This document shows, one piece after another, positions 18,921-27,331 of a stretch of DNA of 64,000 nt. The translations under genes were made by a program, and so were the position numbers. A model generated the notes under the pieces. It did not search any database. It was not told the origin of the DNA and saw only the letters and a list, made by a program, of their open reading frames with translations. Location: positions 55,518 through 119,517 of the forward strand of contig NZ_AZAC01000015.1 in the NCBI RefSeq assembly GCF_000931935.2. The letters run 5' to 3'. The first letter of the stretch is position 1. Every line of letters begins with the position of its first letter. The stretch is from Dethiosulfatarculus sandiegensis. Lineage in GTDB: Bacteria; Desulfobacterota; Desulfarculia; Desulfarculales; Desulfarculaceae.

Positions 18921-21029
18921 ATGGCTGAAGCAGCTCCCAAAAGAAAATTCCCGGCCCTGCCGGTTTTGGATTCAGGCAATATAGCCGAGGTCGGGCTGGC
19001 CATGGGTGTCATAGGCATCCTGGTGGTGATGATCCTGCCGTTGCCTTCCTTTATCCTGGATATATTGCTCTCCTTTAACATCACCTTTGCCATAGTCATT
19101 CTGCTTACGGCGCTGTACACCTTAAAGCCCCTGGATTTCTCCATCTTTCCTTCGGTGCTTTTGGTCACCACTTTGTTCAGGCTTTCTTTGAACGTGGCCT
19201 CCACCAGGTTGATCCTTTTGCACGGAGGCGAGGGCACCGAGGCGGCCGGACAGGTGATCCGGGCCTTCGGCCTGTTTGTGGTGGGCGGCAACTATTTTGT
19301 GGGATTTGTGATCTTTCTGATCCTGGTCCTGATCAACTTTATTGTTATCACCAAGGGTTCGGAGCGTATCGCCGAGGTTAGCGCCCGCTTTACCTTAGAC
19401 GCCATGCCCGGTAAGCAGATGGCCATTGACGCGGACTTGAACGCGGGCCTTATAGATGAAGACGACGCCAGGAGCAGAAGGAGCGAGATTTCAAGAGAGG
19501 CGGATTTCTACGGCTCCATGGACGGCGCCAGCAAGTTTGTGCGCGGCGACGCCATTGCGGGCATAATAATTACCCTGACCAACATAACCGGCGGCCTTTT
19601 GGTGGGAATGCTGCAACAGGACATGAGCTTTTTCGATGCGGCCCAGACCTATACCGTGCTCACGATCGGTGACGGCCTGGTCACCCAGATACCCGCCTTG
19701 ATCATCTCCACCAGCGCGGGTGTGATGGTCAGCCGCGCGGCCAGCGATGTGCCCATGGGGGTTGAGTTTTCCGTCCAGTTTGCCAAACAGCCCAAGGCGC
19801 TCGGCATTGCCAGCGGGGTGGTTTTTTGTTTTGGCCTGGTGCCGGGCATGCCCCACGCGGCCTTCATTCTGTTGGGCGGTGTGATGGGCGCCCTTTCCTT
19901 TATGGTTTACAAACGCAAAAAAGAGACCGACCGCCAGGTCCAGATGGAATCAGCCATGGCCGAGGCCCCGCCGCCTTCGGGACCGGAGCAGGTGGAGGCG
20001 CTATTGCCCCTGGATCTCCTGGAGTTGGAGGTGGGCTACGGTCTTATTCCACTGGTGGATGAGGAGCAGGACGGCGATCTCCTGGACCGCATCCGCACCA
20101 TCCGCCAGCAGCTTGCCCTGGAACTGGGCCTGGTGGTGCCCCCCTTGCATGTAAGGGACAACTTGCAGCTCAAACCCGGCGGTTATTCATTTTTGATCAA
20201 GGGCAATGAAGTGGCCGGTGGGGAATTGATGATAGATTACCTCCTGGCCATGGACCCGGGTGATGTGAAAAAGCAGGTGGAGGGCATTCCCACTTTGGAG
20301 CCCGCATTTAACCTGCCCGCGCTTTGGATACCCTCGGCCCGTAAGGAAGAGGCCCAGTTCTCCGGATATTCGGTGGTGGACCTCTCCACGGTGATAGCGA
20401 CCCATTTGACAGAGGTGATAAAAGCTCATGCCGATGAGCTTTTGGGCAGGCAGGAGGTGCAGAACCTTTTGGACAACCTGGCCAAGACCTCTCCCAAGGT
20501 GGTGGAGGAGGTAAACAGCCTGCTCACCCTGGGTCAGGCGCAGAAGGTTTTGCAGAATCTGCTCAGGGAAAGGGTCAGTATTCGCGATCTCCTGACCGTG
20601 GCCGAGACCCTGGCCGATTACGCGCCCTTGACCAAAGATCCGGAGATGCTCACCGAATACTGCCGCCAGAAGCTGGCCAGGAGCATTTTAAAGTCCATTG
20701 TGGGTCCGGGCGGCCAGGATCTTTATGTGTTGACCCTGGATCCCTCGGTGGAGGATCTTTTGACCGCCTCCATTCAGCAGACCGAGCACGGTACTTTCAT
20801 CTCCATGGATCCCGGCAATGTCCAGGCCATAATCAACAGCTTAAACGCAGAGCTGGAACAGTTTGCCTCCTTGAATCAGCCGCCTTTGGTGCTGTGTTCT
20901 CCTGTGGTGCGCAGACACTTCCGCCGCTTGGTGGAGCGCTTTGTCCCCACGCTGTTGGTGTTGAGTCATAACGAATTGGTTACGGATTTGAATGTGCATG
21001 CCGTAGGCTCGCTTAAACTTTCCAAATAG
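18921..21029 (+). CDS. flhA: flagellar export protein FlhA
   Basis: FlhA forms the nonameric export ring that uses the proton motive force and docks substrate-chaperone complexes. The 702-residue protein has an N-terminal membrane half with about eight helices. It includes the FHIPEP signature region (RFTLDAMPGKQMAIDADLNAGLI, DDARSRRSEISREADFYGSMDGA). The C-terminal cytoplasmic domain (about 345-690) contains DLLELEVGYGLIPLVD and VLSHNELV. It is followed 55 bases later by flhF. Confidence 0.97.
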   Translation: MAEAAPKRKFPALPVLDSGNIAEVGLAMGVIGILVVMILPLPSFILDILLSFNITFAIVILLTALYTLKPLDFSIFPSVLLVTTLFRLSLNVASTRLILLHGGEGTEAAGQVIRAFGLFVVGGNYFVGFVIFLILVLINFIVITKGSERIAEVSARFTLDAMPGKQMAIDADLNAGLIDEDDARSRRSEISREADFYGSMDGASKFVRGDAIAGIIITLTNITGGLLVGMLQQDMSFFDAAQTYTVLTIGDGLVTQIPALIISTSAGVMVSRAASDVPMGVEFSVQFAKQPKALGIASGVVFCFGLVPGMPHAAFILLGGVMGALSFMVYKRKKETDRQVQMESAMAEAPPPSGPEQVEALLPLDLLELEVGYGLIPLVDEEQDGDLLDRIRTIRQQLALELGLVVPPLHVRDNLQLKPGGYSFLIKGNEVAGGELMIDYLLAMDPGDVKKQVEGIPTLEPAFNLPALWIPSARKEEAQFSGYSVVDLSTVIATHLTEVIKAHADELLGRQEVQNLLDNLAKTSPKVVEEVNSLLTLGQAQKVLQNLLRERVSIRDLLTVAETLADYAPLTKDPEMLTEYCRQKLARSILKSIVGPGGQDLYVLTLDPSVEDLLTASIQQTEHGTFISMDPGNVQAIINSLNAELEQFASLNQPPLVLCSPVVRRHFRRLVERFVPTLLVLSHNELVTDLNVHAVGSLKLSK

Positions 21030-21084
21030 TGGAGATGAGGGACTTATTTGATGAAGATACCCAGAATCCAAAAGGCCCGGCCCC

Positions 21085-22185
21085 ATGAGGATTAAACGTT
21101 TTACAGCCCAGGATATGGCTCACGCCATGCGCATGGTGCGTCAGGAGCTGGGGCCCGAGGCAGTGATTTTATCATCCACGGATCTGCCGAACGGCACAGT
21201 GGAGATATCGGCTGCCATTGATTCGCCGGTTAAGGCTGCGAATGTGGATTTCGGCCTGGATGCCAAAAAGCCGAAGGGCAAGGGCAAGCAACAGGAAACC
21301 GGAGATCTCGGTGAACTCGCCAAAAAGGTGGAAGGCCTGGGCCAGACCCTGGAGCGTCACCTGATGCTGAGCGAGGCCGCTTTCGGTTTTTCGTCCCGTC
21401 CCGAGATAGCACCCATATATGACCACTTGGCTACTCAGGAGATTTTGCCTGATATAGTACGCGGCCTTTTGGATGGATTGGCCTCCAGCCAGGGGCACGG
21501 CATATTGCCTAGGCTTTCCATACGCCTCAAAAAGGCCTTTGAGGTGAACGGCCCGCCAAAGGTCTCAACCAAGGGCCCCACAATTTGGGCGTTGGTGGGA
21601 CCCACCGGGGTGGGCAAGACCACCACCTTGGCCAAGCTGGCCGCAACCTTTGCCCTGCGCCACAATCTGGGCGTGGGCATGATTACGGTGGACACCTTTC
21701 GCATGGCCGCCGCAGAACAGCTTAAGGTTTACGGGCGCATAATGGAGGTTCAGACCCTGGTGGCGGCCACCGGCGAGGAATTGGCCCGGGCGGTAAAGCG
21801 TTTGGGAGGTTCGGATATAATACTGGTTGATACTGTGGGGCGATCACCTGAGGATGAGGGCAATTTGGAGGAGCTGAAGTCCATTTTAGCTTTCGTGCCG
21901 GGGGTTCTTGCCCACCTGGTTTTGGCCTGCCCCACCCGCGAGGCGGATCAGGAAAGAATTTTCAAGAGCTTCGCCCGTTTTGACCCCCAAAGTTTGATCT
22001 TTTCCAAATTGGATGAGACCAGTATCTACGGGCCGGTTTTAAACCGGGTGGTGCGCACCGGATTACCGGTGAGCTATCTCACCACCGGGCAAAGGGTGCC
22101 TGACGACCTGGAAGAGGCCACTCGCGAGGGGTTGGCCCGCCGCCTTTTGCCGCCCAGAAAAGATCTCAAAGTTTTTGACGAGTAA
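21085..22185 (+). CDS. flhF: flagellar placement GTPase FlhF
   Basis: FlhF is an SRP-type GTPase that marks the site of a new (usually polar) flagellum. The 366-residue protein has a B-domain-like N-terminus starting MRIKRFTAQDMAHAMRMVRQELG. The NG domain follows, with the P-loop GPTGVGKTTTLAKLA (about residues 173-187), VDTFRMAAAEQLKVY and VDTVGRSPED, and the closing SKLDETSIYGPVLN. It is paired with flhG as in other polarly flagellated bacteria, which supports controlled flagellar number and position. Confidence 0.95.
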   Translation: MRIKRFTAQDMAHAMRMVRQELGPEAVILSSTDLPNGTVEISAAIDSPVKAANVDFGLDAKKPKGKGKQQETGDLGELAKKVEGLGQTLERHLMLSEAAFGFSSRPEIAPIYDHLATQEILPDIVRGLLDGLASSQGHGILPRLSIRLKKAFEVNGPPKVSTKGPTIWALVGPTGVGKTTTLAKLAATFALRHNLGVGMITVDTFRMAAAEQLKVYGRIMEVQTLVAATGEELARAVKRLGGSDIILVDTVGRSPEDEGNLEELKSILAFVPGVLAHLVLACPTREADQERIFKSFARFDPQSLIFSKLDETSIYGPVLNRVVRTGLPVSYLTTGQRVPDDLEEATREGLARRLLPPRKDLKVFDE

Positions 22186-22194
22186 GGAGACCCC

Positions 22195-23061
22195 ATGGAT
22201 CAAGCGCAGACCTTAAGACGGATGGCAGCCCGCAAACGTCCGGTGACCAAGTCCGTGGCCAAGGTGCGCACCTTGGCTGTTACCAGCGGAAAAGGGGGTG
22301 TGGGCAAGACCAACCTGGTGGTCAACCTGGCCTTGGAAATGGCCCGCTTGAAAAAGAAGATCCTCATAATTGATGCGGATTTGGGCCTGGCCAACGTGGA
22401 TGTGGTGCTGGGGCTCAACCCTCAATACACCATGCAGGATGTCATAGCCGGCACCAAATCCGTGGCCGAGGTGGTCTTGAAAGGACCGGGGGGCATAAAG
22501 ATTCTACCGGCCTCCAGCGGGGTGAGTGAGCTGAGCAACCTCACCAAAGACGAAAAGCTCATGATCCTGCAGGAGCTGGATTCCTATGAAATGGATGCGG
22601 AGCTGGTTTTGGTTGACACCGCGGCCGGTATAAGCGATATGGTGCTGTATTTCAATATGGCGGTTCAGGACCGGCTGGTGGTGGCCACAGGCGAACCCAC
22701 CAGCTTGACCGATGCCTATGCCCTGATCAAAGTTTTAGTTACCAGACACCAGGAACAGTCCTTTAAACTGGTGGTAAACAATGTTCGAGATGAAAAGGAG
22801 GCCAAACTGGTCTATCGCAAACTTTCCATGGCAGTGGATCATTTTCTGGGGAGCGTTTCCCTTGATTATCTTGGTTTTATACCCTCGGATCCATCTGTCA
22901 CCAAAGCGGTCATGCAGCAAAAGCCTTTGGTCTTGTCCTATCCTCATTCTCCGGCCGCAAAGGCCATAAGGGAGCTGGCCCTGCATCTTTTGACCGCGCC
23001 TACCGGTGATTCCGGAGGCAATATCAAGTTCTTCTGGCGTAGACTGGTTGATATGGCGTAG
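22195..23061 (+). CDS. flhG: flagellar number regulator FlhG (MinD/ParA family)
   Basis: FlhG (FleN/YlxH) is a MinD-type ATPase that limits flagellar number and stimulates the FlhF GTPase. The N-terminus reads DQAQTLRRM, matching the DQAxxLR FlhF-activating helix. The deviant Walker A is TSGKGGVGKTNLVVNLA (about residues 28-44), with DADLGLANVDVVLGL and VDTAAGISDMVLYF following. The C-terminal region has basic/hydrophobic residues (FFWRRLVDMA) that may form the membrane-targeting helix. It sits 9 bases after flhF and just before fliA. Confidence 0.95.
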   Translation: MDQAQTLRRMAARKRPVTKSVAKVRTLAVTSGKGGVGKTNLVVNLALEMARLKKKILIIDADLGLANVDVVLGLNPQYTMQDVIAGTKSVAEVVLKGPGGIKILPASSGVSELSNLTKDEKLMILQELDSYEMDAELVLVDTAAGISDMVLYFNMAVQDRLVVATGEPTSLTDAYALIKVLVTRHQEQSFKLVVNNVRDEKEAKLVYRKLSMAVDHFLGSVSLDYLGFIPSDPSVTKAVMQQKPLVLSYPHSPAAKAIRELALHLLTAPTGDSGGNIKFFWRRLVDMA

Positions 23062-23070
23062 AATTCACGC

Positions 23071-23895
23071 GTGAAATACGATACATTTCAAACTAACGGA
23101 ACCCAAATTAAAAGGGCCAAGCTATATCGAATGACAGGTTATGGCGATAACATCCCCCACTCCACCAAGGCGGGGCTGACTCCCAGGGAACGCGAGGAGC
23201 TTATCCTGGAGCACACGCCTTTGATCAAATATGTGGCCGGACGCATCGCCATGAGGTTGCCTTCGCATATTTACTTGGACGATTTGATGAGCGCCGGCGT
23301 TCTGGGCCTGATTGACGCGGTTGACAAATATGACCCGGGAAAAAAGGTCCAGTTCAAGACATACGCGGAATTCCGCATCAGGGGCGCCATCTTAGACGAG
23401 TTGAGGTCCATGGATTGGGTGCCCAGGAGTGTGCGCAAAAAAAGCACTCAACTGGAAGACACCTACAACCGCCTGCAGAATCAACTCGGCAGGCCCGCCT
23501 CGGATGAAGAGGTGGCCGAGGAGTTGGGGATCGGCTTAGAGGAGTTTCACCGCCTTTTGGATGAGGTGAAAGGGGTGAACCTGCTTAGCATGGATGATCA
23601 GGACAGTCCCTTGGCCCACCTGGACTCGGAACAGGTCTTAAAGGCCCTGGGAAAGGACGAAAGTGAAGATCCTTTGCTGATGCTCGGCCTGGCCGAATTG
23701 CGTCAGCAGGTGGCCAAGGCGATCGCGGGCCTGCCCGAGAAGGAAAAATTGGTGGTTTCGTTGTATTATTATGATGAACTCACCATGCGAGAAATTGGCG
23801 AAGTACTGGGGTATACTGAATCACGGATAAGCCAGATGCACACCAAGGCAATACTGCGCCTGAGGGCCAGGCTGCGGATGGTGGTGGCATCCTGA
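23071..23895 (+). CDS. fliA: flagellar sigma factor sigma-28 (FliA)
   Basis: FliA directs RNA polymerase to late flagellar promoters. Region 2 (HTPLIKYVAGRIAMRLPSHI, YLDDLMSAGVLGLIDAVDKYD, TYAEFRIRGAILDELR), region 3 (RKKSTQLEDTYNRLQNQLGR) and region 4 (LPEKEKLVVSLYYYDELTMR, then GYTESRISQMHTKAI) are complete. The open frame starts at GTG 23071, but ATG 23131 gives a more usual N-terminus; neither has a good Shine-Dalgarno. Its antagonist flgM is at 41055-40741 and likely targets are the promoters at 41574 and 63338. Being inside a sigma-54 operon makes FliA a class-2 product. Confidence 0.95.
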   Translation: MKYDTFQTNGTQIKRAKLYRMTGYGDNIPHSTKAGLTPREREELILEHTPLIKYVAGRIAMRLPSHIYLDDLMSAGVLGLIDAVDKYDPGKKVQFKTYAEFRIRGAILDELRSMDWVPRSVRKKSTQLEDTYNRLQNQLGRPASDEEVAEELGIGLEEFHRLLDEVKGVNLLSMDDQDSPLAHLDSEQVLKALGKDESEDPLLMLGLAELRQQVAKAIAGLPEKEKLVVSLYYYDELTMREIGEVLGYTESRISQMHTKAILRLRARLRMVVAS

Positions 23896-23922
23896 ACCAA
23901 GCCTTTAAGGAGATGAACGCTC

Positions 23923-24303
23923 ATGGCTGTTGACACCAAGATGAAGGTTCTGGTAGTGGACGACTTTTCGACCATGCGCCGGATCGTCAAGAACATCCTG
24001 CGTCAACTGGGGTTTGAAAATATTGTTGAGGCCGACGACGGCGAAACCGCAGTGCGCAAATTGGAGAGCGAGCGCATTGATTTTATCGTCAGTGACTGGA
24101 ACATGCCCAAGATGAGCGGGCTTGAGTTGCTGAAATGGGTGCGCAGTCATGATGAATTCAAGGACCTGCCATTTTTGATGGTCACGGCTGAAGCTCAAAA
24201 AGAGAATGTGCTCGAGGCTGTCAAGGCCAAGGTCAGCAATTATATTGTCAAACCCTTCACCGCGGAGACCCTGAACGAGAAGATCGAAAAAATCTTCTCC
24301 TAG
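23923..24303 (+). CDS. cheY: chemotaxis response regulator CheY
   Basis: CheY, when phosphorylated by CheA, binds FliM and changes rotation. This 126-residue single receiver domain has the acidic pair Asp13/Asp14, phosphoacceptor Asp58 (VSDWNMPKMSG), Thr88 and Lys110 (YIVKPF), all in place. TMRRIVKNILRQLGF near the start is typical of CheY proper. No other chemotaxis gene is present in the window, so its kinase must be encoded elsewhere. It lies between fliA and the second fliL in the long operon. Confidence 0.95.
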   Translation: MAVDTKMKVLVVDDFSTMRRIVKNILRQLGFENIVEADDGETAVRKLESERIDFIVSDWNMPKMSGLELLKWVRSHDEFKDLPFLMVTAEAQKENVLEAVKAKVSNYIVKPFTAETLNEKIEKIFS

Positions 24304-24439
24304 CCTTTCGTGAAAAATCCCTTGGCAAAAAAGGGGGAAGGGCTTTTTCGGATGGTTTTTTCAGGAGGACCTTTTTTCGGGTCCGGCCTGGTGTCACCGG
24401 GGCTGAAAAGGTTTTTAGACGACTATCCAAGGAGGTCAA

Positions 24440-25234
24440 GTGGCCGAGGCTATTCCAGTTGCTCCGGCTGCGGATTCATCGGAAAAGAAAGCCGATCAAA
24501 GTAGTGGTCAGGTTTCCTCTTTTGATGAAGATGTACTGGCTGATATTGAGAACAGTTTAGACCTGGCAGACGATGACGAATCGTTGACCCGAAAGGCGGG
24601 GGAAAAGGTTGAACTGGATAAAGCCGACCTGCCTTTGGACATTGGGCCGCCGCCGGATGAGGAACAGGCCACCCCCAAGATTGAGGTGGATTTAGCCGGT
24701 GAAGGTGAGACTGAAATCACCGGCGAACTTGAGGCTGAAGATGACGAGGCTGCTGCTAAGCGCAAAAAGCGCAAGAAAATTGTTACGTTAGCCTCGATAT
24801 TGTTAATTGCTCTGGCCAGCAGTGGCGTGGGCTTTTGGATGGGCATGGGCGGGGATGAGACGAAAGAAGAGTCCCCCCCCGAGCTGAAACCCTGGGTTTT
24901 CAAGGGGAAGGTGCCAAATCCTGAAACAGCCTTGAGAATTCAGCTGGAGCCTTTTTTGGTTCCGCTTCTCAAAAGTGAGAGGGGGGGCAGGATCCTGGCG
25001 TTGAAGGTCAGTCTGGAGGTTACCGACCAGTCGGCCCGCCAGGATTTGACCGAGAAAACCCGCCCCATAAGGGACGCGGTCTACCGCATTTTGAGGGATA
25101 GGCCTTCCGTGGAGTTGAGAAAGGCCAGGGCCAAAAAGCTCTTGCAAGCCCAGATCAAGACGGAGATTAACCACCAGCTTAAGAAGGATCTTATTTATCG
25201 GGTTTTTTTTACGGAGTTTGTCATAACCGGATAG
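24440..25234 (+). CDS. FliL-family protein, second copy with long acidic N-terminus
   Basis: This 264-residue protein has a cytoplasmic acidic N-terminus of about 110 residues and a basic KRKKRKK stop. One membrane helix follows (about 113-136), then a periplasmic FliL domain (about 155-264) that ends RVFFTEFVITG, very like the end of the fliL product at 13442. It starts at GTG 24440, five bases after AAGGAGG. It is an extra stator-associated FliL or a role-shifted paralogue; the long N-terminus sets it apart from fliL. It is followed at once by two small accessory genes. Confidence 0.85.
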   Translation: MAEAIPVAPAADSSEKKADQSSGQVSSFDEDVLADIENSLDLADDDESLTRKAGEKVELDKADLPLDIGPPPDEEQATPKIEVDLAGEGETEITGELEAEDDEAAAKRKKRKKIVTLASILLIALASSGVGFWMGMGGDETKEESPPELKPWVFKGKVPNPETALRIQLEPFLVPLLKSERGGRILALKVSLEVTDQSARQDLTEKTRPIRDAVYRILRDRPSVELRKARAKKLLQAQIKTEINHQLKKDLIYRVFFTEFVITG

Positions 25235-25240
25235 GGTGAC

Positions 25241-25567
25241 ATGGGCGGTCCAGGACCAAATCTGCCGATCGTGATTCAGCAGGCCGGGGATGTCAGCCGG
25301 GTGCAGGAAAGCGTGCAAAGGCAAGGCGAAGTGCACCAGGCAGCGGCGGCCAATGAATCCGTCAGGGAACGGGAAAAGGAACGCACCCAGGTGCAGCAAA
25401 CGGGTGGTTCAGATGCCCAGAACCGTATAAAAGCCGACGACAGATCCCAAAAAAGGCGTAGAGAGCGATACCTGGCCCTGAAGAAGAAGCGGAAAAAGAA
25501 AGAAGAAAAAAAAGCCGACAAACCTTCCCGGTCTTCCGGCGGCGGGGTGGTGGATGTGATTATCTGA
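25241..25567 (+). CDS. small charged flagellar-operon protein, unknown function
   Basis: This 108-residue protein is very rich in Gln, Glu, Arg and Lys and has no signal or membrane segment. Residues 1-20 (GGPGPNLPIVIQQAGDVSRV) look folded. The middle is a predicted coiled coil and the C-terminal third is Lys/Arg-rich (LKKKRKKKEEKK) ending SGGGVVDVII. The stop overlaps the start of the next gene by one base. I do not recognise a family. The tight spacing to a fliL paralogue and a SwrB-like gene suggests a motor or export accessory role. Confidence 0.7.
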   Translation: MGGPGPNLPIVIQQAGDVSRVQESVQRQGEVHQAAAANESVREREKERTQVQQTGGSDAQNRIKADDRSQKRRRERYLALKKKRKKKEEKKADKPSRSSGGGVVDVII

Positions 25568-26028
25568 TGCATTGGTTGTGGTGGTTGCAGATTGGCGCTG
25601 ATCTCATCCTTTTGGGGGCGATCGCCGTCTTGTTGGTCAAGTTGACCAGGGGCGGAGGTGTTTCCTCCGGGGCTATGGCCTCCAGTGCCGATCTGGAGCG
25701 GTTTTTGGAAGAAGCCGGCAGCCTCACCCAGGAATTCGACAGGCTTCTGGGGGAGAAAAGGGAGCTTGTCCGAACCACCCTCATCACCTTGGACAGCCGT
25801 ATTGAAAAGTTAAAGGACATGACCCGGGAGATGGACGCCCGCATAGAGTCCTGTCAGGCCCCCTCCATTGTCTCCAAAGAGCCTTATAATCCAAACCCCA
25901 TGGATGAATTCCGGGAAAAGGTGGCCAGGCTGGCCAGGGAAGGCAAGAACTCATCTCAGATCGCCCAGGCCACCGGCAGGCCCAGGGGAGAGGTGGAGCT
26001 TGTCCTGGGGCTTAATTCCGGCAAATAA
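25567..26028 (+). CDS. single-pass membrane protein with C-terminal DUF2802/SwrB-like motif
   Basis: The 153-residue protein has an N-terminal membrane helix (about residues 5-27), a coiled-coil region (40-100) and a short C-terminal helix-turn-helix-like motif. That motif, VARLAREGKNSSQIAQATGRPRGEVELVLGL, is the pattern of DUF2802/DUF6115-type proteins. Firmicute SwrB, encoded at the end of the fla/che operon after sigD, has the same architecture and promotes export-gate assembly. The position here, after fliA and cheY at the end of the operon, is analogous. The functional equivalence is inferred, not shown. A terminator follows. Confidence 0.7.
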   Translation: MHWLWWLQIGADLILLGAIAVLLVKLTRGGGVSSGAMASSADLERFLEEAGSLTQEFDRLLGEKRELVRTTLITLDSRIEKLKDMTREMDARIESCQAPSIVSKEPYNPNPMDEFREKVARLAREGKNSSQIAQATGRPRGEVELVLGLNSGK

Positions 26029-26069
26029 TCCCTTCATGTATTTGTTTGAAAACCCGAGCCGTTCTTTTG

Positions 26070-26111
26070 CGGCAATTGCCCGTCTTAAAAATTATTGCCG
26101 TTAGTTTTTTT
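26070..26111 (+). terminator. intrinsic terminator at the end of the motA operon
   Basis: A CGGCAAT / ATTGCCG stem with a 17-base AT-rich loop is followed by TTAGTTTTTTT. It lies 42 bases after the last gene of the operon. Confidence 0.65.
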
Positions 26112-26177
26112 ATTGCGTCAAAAATACGGCGCTTTTTTCTTTTCCCAGATCGGGGTGCAGATCATTTAATTAAGAGC

Positions 26178-26207
26178 GATGCACCCTGCATCGGTGCACC
26201 GTGCATC
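26178..26207. repeat. imperfect inverted repeat upstream of the flgF operon
   Basis: A 30-base imperfect inverted repeat is built from GATGCAC, TGCATC, GGTGCACC and GTGCATC. It lies about 320 bases upstream of the sigma-54 promoter at 26527, in an otherwise AT-rich spacer (26112-26526) without a gene. It could be an operator or activator site, or part of an RNA structure. Confidence 0.5.
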
Positions 26208-26526
26208 TTGATTTGCCAGTAAAGAGAGGTCTTGTTAACACACTAAAATTGCAGACTTAATTACCTAACGATCCGGCGGGGCATTCCTGTTCCGCTTGAG
26301 GCCTTGTGAATTAAAATGGTAAAATCCGTCTTTCCCGTGCGATGGCCTTCAATCAACCCTGCTTTAAAATAAAAAATCTCAGCTAAAAAAGGCCGGAGGC
26401 TTTATCACGCTAGGCAATTTGTTCCTTGAAAAGGGGAGGGCATGTGCCTTTTTTTTGACTGTTGTTTGGTAGCTATATTAACTAAAGTTTAGTTATTTCA
26501 ATAGCTTATTCTGACAGGTTTAATCC

Positions 26527-26542
26527 TGGCACGAAGGTTGCT
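26527..26542 (+). promoter_or_regulatory. sigma-54 promoter of the flgF-fliW operon
   Basis: TGGCACGAAGGTTGCT is a full match to TGGCAC-N5-TTGCW. It lies 48 bases before the flgF start codon. Confidence 0.92.
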
Positions 26543-26589
26543 TTCCTCCATGGGCAGTAAGTTGAAAAAGCCCTTGGAGAAAAGAAACC

Positions 26590-27300
26590 ATGGCAGATTA
26601 TCCCTATTACAACGGTTACAGAGACGCAGTGCACGGCGCTTTGGTGCAACAGCGTCACATGGATATTATCTCCAACAACCTGGCTAACTTAAATACTCCG
26701 GGCTTTAAGTCGGATCGATTGATCTTCAATGATTACATGACCCGGGAGATTCAGACCTTTCACGACCAGGGATCTTTGAAGGTTACGGACAATCCCCTGG
26801 ATGTGGCCATTGGCGGTGACGGTTATTTTCAGATCAAGATGCCGGATGGTGAAACCAGGCTGACCAGGAGCGGGTCCTTTCACATGACTACCCAGGGCGC
26901 CTTGGTAGACGCCATGGGGCGCACGGTTCTGGACGAAAACAAGGCCCCCATCAACCTGAACCCCGAGGGCGGCAAGATTTTTATCGACTCCGAAGGCGGA
27001 GTGAACCAGGGCAATGAAAGAGTCGGCGCCCTCGGCGTGGTCACAGTCAAGGATAAAAACATCCTGCAAAAACAAGGAGCCAACACCTTTCTGGCCAAGG
27101 AAGGCAAGCAGCTTCAGACTGTTCCGGCCACGGATTACACCATAACCCAGGGGGCGCTGGAAGCCTCCAATGTGGTGGTGGTCAGGGAAATGGTGGGAAT
27201 GATCAATGCATTCAGAGCATTTGAGTCTTACCAAAAAGCCATCCACACCATGGGTGAAATTGATTCAAAAGCGGCCAACCAGGTTGGCCGAGTGGGTTAG
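26590..27300 (+). CDS. flgF: flagellar proximal rod protein FlgF
   Basis: FlgF is a component of the proximal rod in the periplasm, exported by the flagellar type III system. The 236-residue protein has the N-terminal rod motif (HMDIISNNLANLNTPGFKSD). The middle region reads ITQGALEASNVVVVREMVGMIN and the C-terminal helix NAFRAFESYQKAIHTMGEID, as usual for rod and hook proteins. It is shorter than FlgG and lacks the FlgG-specific MRSLFTAATGM start, which separates the two. It is the first gene of the rod/ring/junction operon. Confidence 0.92.
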   Translation: MADYPYYNGYRDAVHGALVQQRHMDIISNNLANLNTPGFKSDRLIFNDYMTREIQTFHDQGSLKVTDNPLDVAIGGDGYFQIKMPDGETRLTRSGSFHMTTQGALVDAMGRTVLDENKAPINLNPEGGKIFIDSEGGVNQGNERVGALGVVTVKDKNILQKQGANTFLAKEGKQLQTVPATDYTITQGALEASNVVVVREMVGMINAFRAFESYQKAIHTMGEIDSKAANQVGRVG

Positions 27301-27331
27301 CCCCCGGAAATAAGAAGGAGGACTTTGAGCC

